Of a DNA stretch of 28,587 nucleotides, positions 23,472 to 28,587 are shown one piece after another. The DNA is from an uncultured Spirochaetales bacterium (GTDB taxonomy: Bacteria; Spirochaetota; Spirochaetia; Sphaerochaetales; Sphaerochaetaceae). The position numbers and the translations under genes were made by a program. Position 1 is the first letter of the stretch. Each line of letters begins with the position of its first letter. A model generated the notes under the pieces. That model saw only the letters and a program-made list of their open reading frames with translations. It was not told the DNA's origin and ran no database searches. The stretch lies in the NCBI GenBank assembly GCA_945947045.1, contig CAMEXG010000006.1, positions 1-28,587 on the forward strand, in the 5' to 3' direction.

Positions 23472-24767
23472 ATGATACCTCAAGCCTGGCTAAATTTCTA
23501 TTGTGTCATACTCATGGCTATATTGGCTGTTGGTATCTATCGACGAAGGACGGGAAGAACCTCTAACATGCTGTTCTTTTTCCTGGTGATCGCTCACGGC
23601 TTCACACTTTTTTTTGACGGTATATATTGGTGTATTGACGGTAGATCCGGCTTTTGGCCTATGGCTGTGATCTTTGTGCTGATCTACGCATTCTGCCTTT
23701 TGATGCTTACCCTTTACCACTATTATCTGAGGGCGTTTTGGAAAGAGCACTATGGAATAAAAAGTGAGAACTGGCTTAATTCCTTTCCAATAGCGGTGAA
23801 CATTGTATTCAACATTCTTTGGATTTCAAGTTTCTTTACTAATCTCTTTTTTGTCATGGAGAAGGATGGTAGTTATTACTATACCCGCTATCATATATTC
23901 TCTCAGTTCGGAATTCTGTTGATTCTTTTTCCTGATTTGCTGGTACTTATTAAGCATAGGAAGAAAATGGGAGCTAAGAACTGTCTCTTGTGGATATTCC
24001 TGCCTACCTTGGCTGTTGTAGCGAGACTCTTTGACCTTATTTACAATCTACCATTTGTATATCCGGTAATATCCCTATGTATCGTAGGCATTTTTACGAT
24101 AGTGAATGTTGAGATGGATAGAAGTGTAGAGAAACAACTTCTCTCTGTCAGGTCTGATATGAGTAAAGTAATGATCAGTCAGATTCAGCCCCACTTTCTC
24201 TACAATGTTTTAAATTCCATATCTATTCTCTGTCATAAGGATCCTAATAGAGCCGCAGAGGTTACAGACGAGTTCGCCCAGTATCTGAGATGGAACATCA
24301 ACTCGGTTTTTTCATTAGAGCCTGTATCCATCACGGAAGAGATAAAGCATACAAAGAAGTATTTGGAACTAGAGAAAGAAAGGTTCGGTGATATATTAAA
24401 TGTTCTATGGAATATCAAGGACGACAGCTTCTATATTCCTCCTCTAGTTCTCCAACCTCTTGTAGAGAACGCTGTAAGACATGGAATATGCCAGAGAGAA
24501 GAAGGCGGAACAGTTTGGATCGATATCTATAGTGATGAGACAAATCATTATGTGGTCATTACAGATAGCGGAATAGGTTTCGATACTGCGAAACTGGCAG
24601 ATAACAGCGACAAGCTCCATGTAGGGTTGGCGTATGCAAAAGAGCAGATTGTAGGAATATGTGGGGGAGAAATAGAGGTTGAGAGTACTCTAGGAAAAGG
24701 AACCCGAATAAGGATCTCTCTTCCTAGAGAGAACAATACATATTTCTCGCTCAATCAAGAGAAATAG
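23472..24767 (+). CDS. LytS/YehU-type sensor histidine kinase (orphan in this window)
   Basis: 431 residues. The N-terminal 215 residues form about seven membrane helices, and the C-terminal half is a His_kinase domain. SQIQPHFLYNVLNSIS carries the phosphoacceptor His, followed by a helix YLELEKERFGD and the ATP-binding PPLVLQPLVENAVRHG (N-box) and TDSGIGF (G1). The ATP lid is the short type, typical of the LytS group. GGAGG precedes the ATG. No response regulator is beside it, which is unusual since LytS kinases normally pair with a LytTR regulator. Its 3' end overlaps the convergent epimerase gene by 13 bases. The signal sensed is unknown. Confidence 0.88.
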   Translation: MIPQAWLNFYCVILMAILAVGIYRRRTGRTSNMLFFFLVIAHGFTLFFDGIYWCIDGRSGFWPMAVIFVLIYAFCLLMLTLYHYYLRAFWKEHYGIKSENWLNSFPIAVNIVFNILWISSFFTNLFFVMEKDGSYYYTRYHIFSQFGILLILFPDLLVLIKHRKKMGAKNCLLWIFLPTLAVVARLFDLIYNLPFVYPVISLCIVGIFTIVNVEMDRSVEKQLLSVRSDMSKVMISQIQPHFLYNVLNSISILCHKDPNRAAEVTDEFAQYLRWNINSVFSLEPVSITEEIKHTKKYLELEKERFGDILNVLWNIKDDSFYIPPLVLQPLVENAVRHGICQREEGGTVWIDIYSDETNHYVVITDSGIGFDTAKLADNSDKLHVGLAYAKEQIVGICGGEIEVESTLGKGTRIRISLPRENNTYFSLNQEK

Positions 24768-25567
24768 AATACAGATTCAAACTGAAGAGTAGATGACTTC
24801 TCTTGTTTTACAGTATTACTTCGTGTGTTGAAGTTTTCTTCTTCCCCATTCTGGGACGGTAGATTGTCCCAAGCTTCCAGACATATGAAAGGATCGTTCC
24901 CGCTTCTCCATATTACAAGGTTTTTAAAGTGGGTGAGGTTTATCTCGACTTCTCTGTCTTTTCCTTTCACTCTCGCTTTCTTTGCACCAGGTACGATGAG
25001 TGTGGTGTTATGGGAGAAGAATGACAAAGGCAGCGTCTCTTCTACTCTCTCTTCTTTTACTATGTCGCCATTTGCATCAAGAATAATAGAGTCATTGTCT
25101 TCACTTTCAATGAAAACCATTGCCTCTCTGTCCTCCATAATGAACCCAGGGTGTATACCGATACCATAAGTCATCTCTTTCTCTCCGGTGTTCTCCACAG
25201 TCATTTTGGAAGAGAGTGCATTTCCTTCAACTTTATACTCTACGTAGTATTTGAACTCCCTGGGGTAGATCTTAAGAGTGGAGTCGTTTGATTCTATCAT
25301 CATTTTTACTCTGTCTTCCTCTTTCTCTACAACAGAGAAAGTCATATCTCTTGCAAAGCCGTGCTGCCCCATGTGATACTCTACGCCGTCATATGTATAT
25401 TCAAGGTTTCTAAGTCTTCCTGCCCAAGGAAAGAGGATTGGAGCTCTTCTTTTCCAAGTGTGGTCCCCTTGATAGAGATACTCTCTATTGCAATATTTGA
25501 TACTTCGTAACTCTGCGCCTTCTTCTGTTACTTCTACTTCCAATGTGTTGTTTTTAATAGTGATCAT
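24755..25567 (-). CDS. Aldose 1-epimerase family protein (LacX-like)
   Basis: 270 residues of the galactose mutarotase-like fold. Recognisable parts are VTEEGAELRSIKYCNREYLY near the start, APILFPWAGRLRN (about 43-55), HGFARDMTFSV with the catalytic-region His, YGIGIHPGFIM (second His) and FICLEAWDNLPS, containing the conserved Glu. It likely interconverts sugar anomers in the cytoplasm, supporting use of cellobiose- or galactoside-derived sugars. There is no signal peptide. The 3' end overlaps the convergent kinase gene by 13 bases, and upstream it diverges from trmD. Confidence 0.88.
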   Translation of the reverse strand: MITIKNNTLEVEVTEEGAELRSIKYCNREYLYQGDHTWKRRAPILFPWAGRLRNLEYTYDGVEYHMGQHGFARDMTFSVVEKEEDRVKMMIESNDSTLKIYPREFKYYVEYKVEGNALSSKMTVENTGEKEMTYGIGIHPGFIMEDREAMVFIESEDNDSIILDANGDIVKEERVEETLPLSFFSHNTTLIVPGAKKARVKGKDREVEINLTHFKNLVIWRSGNDPFICLEAWDNLPSQNGEEENFNTRSNTVKQEKSSTLQFESVFYFS

Positions 25568-25636
25568 ATCTTTATTCTATTCCCACTCTCTCTTATTTGG
25601 AATGACAACTTTTCTTCTCTTCTCTACAATTAAAGT

Positions 25637-26359
25637 ATGAAGATTACGATACTGACTATGTTTCCTGAGTCTTTTTCTTCTCTCTCCACCTTCCCGGTAA
25701 TAAAGAGGGCAGTGGACAGAGGCTTATTGGAACTAGTGATAAAAGACATAAAAAACTATGGGGGAGGATCATTTCGCCATATAGACGACTCGCCTTGTGG
25801 CGGAGGAGTGGGCATGATCCTTCGTATCGATACTCTGATGAGAGCCCTCTCTGATTCTGTAACCACATTGTCCCACACAGTCCTTCTTTCTCCAAAAGGA
25901 AGTGTCTATAACCAAAAGAAGGCAAGAGAGTTCTCGGCTCTATCTGATTTAGTGCTGGTATCAGGACACTACGAAGGAGTGGACAGAAGATTTGAGGATC
26001 ATGTAGACGAGATGATAAGTATCGGAGACTACATACTTACAGGAGGCGAGCTTCCCGCCTTTGTTATCGTGGACTCTATTTCCAGGCTTTTGAAGGGAAC
26101 TATAAGAGAGGGGGCGACAGAAGACGAGAGCCATGAGAATGGACTTTTGGAGTATCCTCAATATACAAAGCCAGTGGATTGGAATGGGGAGAAGGTTCCT
26201 GAGATTCTTCTTTCCGGCAATCATGGAGCAATCGATGAATGGCGTGAGACACAGGCCTTGTTAGATACAAAACGGCTGAGACCAGATCTCTTTGAAAAGC
26301 ATGTGCTGACTGAAAGGGAAAGAACGCTATTGGAGAAAGCAGGGGTGGTTTCTTCATAA
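25637..26359 (+). CDS. trmD: tRNA (guanine-N1)-methyltransferase TrmD
   Basis: 240 residues, full length. Family features are MKITILTMFPESFSS, RHIDDSPCGGGVGM (about 48-61), LLSPKGSVYNQKKA, the SAM-knot region VSGHYEGVDRRFEDH and MISIGDYILTGGELPAFVIV, then LEYPQYTKP and LSGNHGAIDEWR. It methylates G37 of tRNAs reading CNN codons, preventing frameshifts. No strong Shine-Dalgarno is visible. Normally trmD lies in an rpsP-rimM-trmD-rplS operon; here it stands alone beside an aldose epimerase, so it is probably transcribed from its own promoter in the 25568-25636 gap. Confidence 0.96.
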   Translation: MKITILTMFPESFSSLSTFPVIKRAVDRGLLELVIKDIKNYGGGSFRHIDDSPCGGGVGMILRIDTLMRALSDSVTTLSHTVLLSPKGSVYNQKKAREFSALSDLVLVSGHYEGVDRRFEDHVDEMISIGDYILTGGELPAFVIVDSISRLLKGTIREGATEDESHENGLLEYPQYTKPVDWNGEKVPEILLSGNHGAIDEWRETQALLDTKRLRPDLFEKHVLTERERTLLEKAGVVSS

Positions 26360-26442
26360 TATCTACTTAATTCTTTTTCTTTTCATCACTATATTGAAAC
26401 TCATTCTCCCTATAATACTGTTATAGTCTATTTGAACAGGAA

Positions 26443-26468
26443 AAGCGGCGAGCGCTTATTTTTCTTTT
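26443..26468 (+). terminator. Probable trmD terminator
   Basis: AAGCG-GCGAG-CGCTT (26443-26457) is followed by ATTTTTTCTTTT-like sequence, 85 bases past the trmD stop. The stem is short (5 bp) but GC-rich enough and the T-run is good. Confidence 0.55.
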
Positions 26469-26484
26469 CAATCCCTCCTTTATT

Positions 26485-26508
26485 CGGCCATGGTTTTTTC
26501 CATGGCCG
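26485..26508. repeat. Perfect 9-bp hairpin
   Basis: CGGCCATGG-TTTTTT-CCATGGCCG is a perfect inverted repeat with a T6 loop. It has no T-run on its 3' side on either strand, so it is not an ordinary terminator. It could stabilise the 5' end of a transcript or serve as an operator. Confidence 0.55.
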
Positions 26509-26579
26509 TAGTATTGAAAGAAAGATAGACTCTATAAGGAAATATGAAGATTTAAGAAGAAAATATTGCTTTATCTCCA

Positions 26580-26708
26580 TATACTCTCCACCCACACTTA
26601 ATTAAAAACAAGAATGAATAGTGTAGAGTATAGTCAGCAAGAGCGAAAGATCGCATTTTTTCATAATAAAACTCCTCCTATACGGCTAGTAATCATCTAG
26701 CCGTTTTT
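26580..26708 (+). ncRNA. Candidate small RNA or leader ending in an intrinsic terminator
   Basis: TATACTCT (26580-26587) plus ACACT (26594-26598) pair with AGTGT plus AGAGTATA (26620-26632) as a 13-bp interrupted stem. A GCGA/TCGC hairpin with a following T6 lies near 26643-26660. ACGGCTAG (26682-26689) and CTAGCCGT (26697-26704) form an 8-bp perfect terminator stem with a T-run. Three structured elements closed by a terminator, 50 bases before the epimerase gene, suggest an independent small RNA or an attenuated leader. No convincing promoter was seen, so the 5' end is not defined. Confidence 0.4.
26682..26708 (+). terminator. Intrinsic terminator upstream of the epimerase gene
   Basis: ACGGCTAG-TAATCAT-CTAGCCGT followed by TTTTA. 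The stem is perfect. It ends 52 bases before the epimerase ATG and so belongs to an upstream transcript or to a leader. Confidence 0.75.
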
Positions 26709-26760
26709 ATGTGCCTTTTCTCTCCTGATAGTGTAGAATCATATAAAGAGAGGAAAAGAA

Positions 26761-27789
26761 ATGAAGGCATTATTTATTGGAGGAAGTGGAACAATAAGTC
26801 TCAGTATCGTAAAGAGACTATTAGACATAGGATGGGAAGTCTGGACTCTTAATAGAGGAAATAGAAGAGATGAACTGCCGGATAGCGTCAAGCAGATTCA
26901 TGTAGACATCAACGATGAAGAGAGCGTAATAAAAGCATTGGACGGCCTCTATTTCGACACCATCGCTGATTTTATTGTATTTGATGTAGATGCTGCCATG
27001 CGTGATATAAGGCTCTTCAGAGATAAGACAGACCAATATATCTTCATCTCATCTGCTTCTGCTTACCAGAAGCCTATGAAGTCTCCATTTATTACAGAAG
27101 AGACGCCCCTTGAGAATCCATATTGGGAGTATTCAAGAAAGAAGAAGGCTGTTGAAGAGCTTTTGTTCACTGAGTATAGAAATACAGGATTCCCAGTTAC
27201 AGTCGTTAGACCTAGTCATACATATGACGACAGAAAATTCCCGGTGGCAGTCCACGGTCATAATGGCTCATGGCAGGTTGTGAAGAGGATGATGGAAGGA
27301 AAGAAGATAATCGTTCCTGATAGTGGCCTTTCATTCTGGACTCTCACTTGGTGCGAGGACTTTGCCGTCGGTTTTACCGGCCTTATGGGAAAGAAAGAAG
27401 CAATAGGCGAAGCTTATCAGATTACGGGAAGCGACAGGTTAAGTTGGAACGAGATTCTCTCTACTATTGCAGAAGCAGTTGGAGGTGAGTATAAGCCATG
27501 CTACGTGCCTTCTTCTCTCTTGGGCATAATCGGAGAAAAGTATGGCTATGATTACACGGGAGAACTTCTTGGAGATAAAGCATATACAGTTCTATTTGTA
27601 AACTCTAAGCTGGATAAAATATCTCCAGAGATGTGCACGAGAACTTCATTTAAAGAAGGAGCAAAGAGAGCTGCCGCGAGAATCCTCTCTGATGAATCCC
27701 TACAGAAAGAAGACCCGGAATTTGATGCTTTCTCTGACAGAGTCGTGGAAGCAATGGAGAGAGTGGAGAAGGAGTTGCTGGAGATATAA
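26761..27789 (+). CDS. NAD-dependent epimerase/dehydratase-like SDR protein
   Basis: 342 residues of the extended short-chain dehydrogenase type. The N-terminal MKALFIGGSGTISLSIVKRL holds the GGxGxxx NAD-binding loop (about 7-12), LNRGNR follows strand 2 and FISSASAYQKP carries the catalytic-Ser region. YSRKKKAVEELL gives the Tyr-x3-Lys pair and VVRPSHTYDDR follows. The later SGLSFWTLTWCEDFAVGFTG region resembles the group containing chloroplast RNA-binding-like epimerases. It is cytoplasmic, substrate unknown. GAGAGG 7 bases before the ATG supports the start. A strong terminator follows. Confidence 0.88.
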   Translation: MKALFIGGSGTISLSIVKRLLDIGWEVWTLNRGNRRDELPDSVKQIHVDINDEESVIKALDGLYFDTIADFIVFDVDAAMRDIRLFRDKTDQYIFISSASAYQKPMKSPFITEETPLENPYWEYSRKKKAVEELLFTEYRNTGFPVTVVRPSHTYDDRKFPVAVHGHNGSWQVVKRMMEGKKIIVPDSGLSFWTLTWCEDFAVGFTGLMGKKEAIGEAYQITGSDRLSWNEILSTIAEAVGGEYKPCYVPSSLLGIIGEKYGYDYTGELLGDKAYTVLFVNSKLDKISPEMCTRTSFKEGAKRAAARILSDESLQKEDPEFDAFSDRVVEAMERVEKELLEI

Positions 27790-27809
27790 TCATACTCTTT
27801 ATAAGACTC

Positions 27810-27843
27810 AAAGATGCCCGTGGATCTTTCTTCGGGCATCTTT
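27810..27843 (+). terminator. Terminator of the epimerase gene
   Basis: AAAGATGCCCG (27810-27820) pairs perfectly with CGGGCATCTTT (27833-27843), 11 bp with a 12-base loop. It starts 21 bases after the stop codon. Confidence 0.8.
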
Positions 27844-27980
27844 GATAATAAGACTTAGATAGATTTGTTATATATATTTTTCTTATTAGTAGTTTTTAAC
27901 AAAAGATAAGCTGGTGTTTCGAAAATGTGCTTATGGTTGTATTATAGTAATAAGAATGAACTTAAATAAGGAGGATACAC

Positions 27981-28587
27981 ATGGGAATGTTTCTTAATCC
28001 TGATGACCAGCAACTAAGAGACGATAGATGTCAACCATTCTATGTAGACAAGTCGTTAATCATTAGCGAGATGAATAATATCATCAGACAAAAAAGTGAT
28101 AAATTTATATGTGTATCCTGTCCACGTCGCTTTGGAAAAACTATGGCAGCCAATATGATAGCAGCCTACTACACCAAAGGTGCTGATTCCCATGATGCAT
28201 TCAAGGGGCTTAATATTTCGTCTGATCCTTCCTTTGAAGAGTACATAAACAAATATAATGTTTTGAAAATAGATTGTGGTGAAATCTATTACAGTAAGAA
28301 CAATGGAAGAAGCTTTGTAGAGGAAATAACGGGATTATTGATATCGGAATTTAGAAGACAATTTCCAGATTTGGTCTTTCCTGATACTTGCAATATTGCA
28401 CAAGCCATAAGGACAGTCTATGAGGAAAAGAAGGAACAGTTCGTAATAATCCTAGACGAATATGACGTAATAATTAGGGAGAAGAGCAACGAAGAGATAG
28501 GACCTTATTTGTACCTTCTTAACGGACTTTTCAAAGGCTCCAGTATATCTTCAGCCATCGCACTATCTTACATCACAGGAATACTTC
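27981..28587 (+). CDS. AAA-ATPase_like family protein (C-terminus beyond window)
   Basis: The frame opens at ATG 27981, preceded by AAGGAGG at 27969-27975, and stays open to the right edge (202 codons). The start GMFLNPDDQQLRDDRCQPFY is followed by VDKSLIISEMNNII, the P-loop-like SCPRRFGKTMAANMIAAYY (about 49-67) and a Walker B-like VIILDEYDVIIRE. This is the AAA-ATPase_like domain (PF09820), normally followed by a C-terminal PD-(D/E)XK-type domain (DUF1703) that would lie outside. These genes are often present in many copies in gut Bacteroidetes and spirochaetes. Function is uncertain; defence or mobile-element roles have been suggested. The missing stop is a window-edge effect. Confidence 0.88.
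   Translation, partial: MGMFLNPDDQQLRDDRCQPFYVDKSLIISEMNNIIRQKSDKFICVSCPRRFGKTMAANMIAAYYTKGADSHDAFKGLNISSDPSFEEYINKYNVLKIDCGEIYYSKNNGRSFVEEITGLLISEFRRQFPDLVFPDTCNIAQAIRTVYEEKKEQFVIILDEYDVIIREKSNEEIGPYLYLLNGLFKGSSISSAIALSYITGIL

Larger units (their letters stand above)
26360..26760. other. 400-base intergenic region with terminators and hairpins
   Basis: No protein gene is visible. It contains an inverted repeat CTATAA-n5-TTATAG (26410-26426), the trmD terminator (26443-26468), a perfect 9-bp hairpin (26485-26508), a possible small RNA (26580-26708) and the ribosome-binding site of the next gene (GAGAGG). Details are in separate entries. Confidence 0.5.

Noticed and set aside
26443..26480. 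Minus-strand GGAGGG with a short TTG-initiated ORF
   Set aside because: It gives only 16 codons through the trmD terminator, with no hydrophobic or conserved features.
1..28587. CRISPR array, insertion sequence or prophage
   Set aside because: No regularly spaced repeats, no transposase or integrase frame and no phage structural gene were seen; the AAA-ATPase_like gene alone is not evidence of a mobile element.

Overview
The window looks like chromosome from an anaerobic, AT-rich, host- or gut-associated bacterium with an outer membrane, most likely a spirochaete (Treponema/Sphaerochaeta-like). The evidence is exported beta-barrel proteins with Gram-negative features, an oxygen-sensitive [FeFe] hydrogenase, cellobiose phosphorylase, and an AAA-ATPase_like gene of the type that multiplies in gut genomes. 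Several genes and one RNA element (T-box, DUF3842, DUF1836, aminoacyl-tRNA deacylase) have a Firmicutes flavour, suggesting exchange with gut Clostridia. The taxonomic call is inference: no rRNA or tRNA gene is present.

Layout. 1-2396 (minus): two tandem paralogous outer-membrane proteins, the distal one cut by the window edge. 2397-5801 (plus): an upstream region, a complete class I T-box leader with mutually exclusive antiterminator and terminator, a single-chain XRE-HTH/cupin/acyl-CoA ligase, and a DUF3842 protein. 5802-8736: a block of small hairpins, then an overlapping metal-type ABC importer operon (ATPase, permease, lipoprotein/periplasmic binding protein) and a GNAT acetyltransferase. 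8829-10310: group B [FeFe] hydrogenase. 10339-11487 (minus): exported metallophosphoesterase. 11740-13083: MATE exporter, converging on a GH94 phosphorylase (13070-15490, minus). 15654-17627: a remote Rpn/PDDEXK-like protein, a DUF1648 membrane protein, a small exported beta-rich protein and a 39-residue membrane peptide. 17628-18193: long non-coding stretch ending in a strong terminator. 18263-19420: aminoacyl-tRNA deacylase plus an apparent shrunken GH2 glycosidase relic. 19445-21343: PAQR/hemolysin III membrane protein divergent from a DUF1836 regulator and a 2'-5' RNA ligase-like protein. 21344-23352 (minus): pyridoxamine kinase and a flavoprotein. 23472-26359: LytS-type histidine kinase, aldose epimerase, solitary trmD. 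26360-26760: terminator, hairpins and a possible small RNA. 26761-27789: NAD-dependent epimerase. 27981-end: AAA-ATPase_like protein, truncated by the window.

The most interesting system is the T-box/ligase/DUF3842 unit. The leader folds into canonical T-box parts, with a K-turn, specifier loop, AG bulge, TGGT tRNA-end bulge and terminator. The downstream gene is not a tRNA synthetase or amino-acid gene but a medium/branched-chain-type acyl-CoA ligase fused to its own HTH and cupin domains. The specifier reads most naturally, though not certainly, as valine GTA. My hypothesis is that uncharged tRNA-Val switches on activation of a branched short-chain acid (for example isobutyrate), which anaerobes can carboxylate back to valine; rumen treponemes are known to need such acids. 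Other leads are a maintained GH2 relic, structured non-coding regions at 5921-5984, 17628-18193 and 26485-26708, and a metal-type binding protein lacking most metal ligands.
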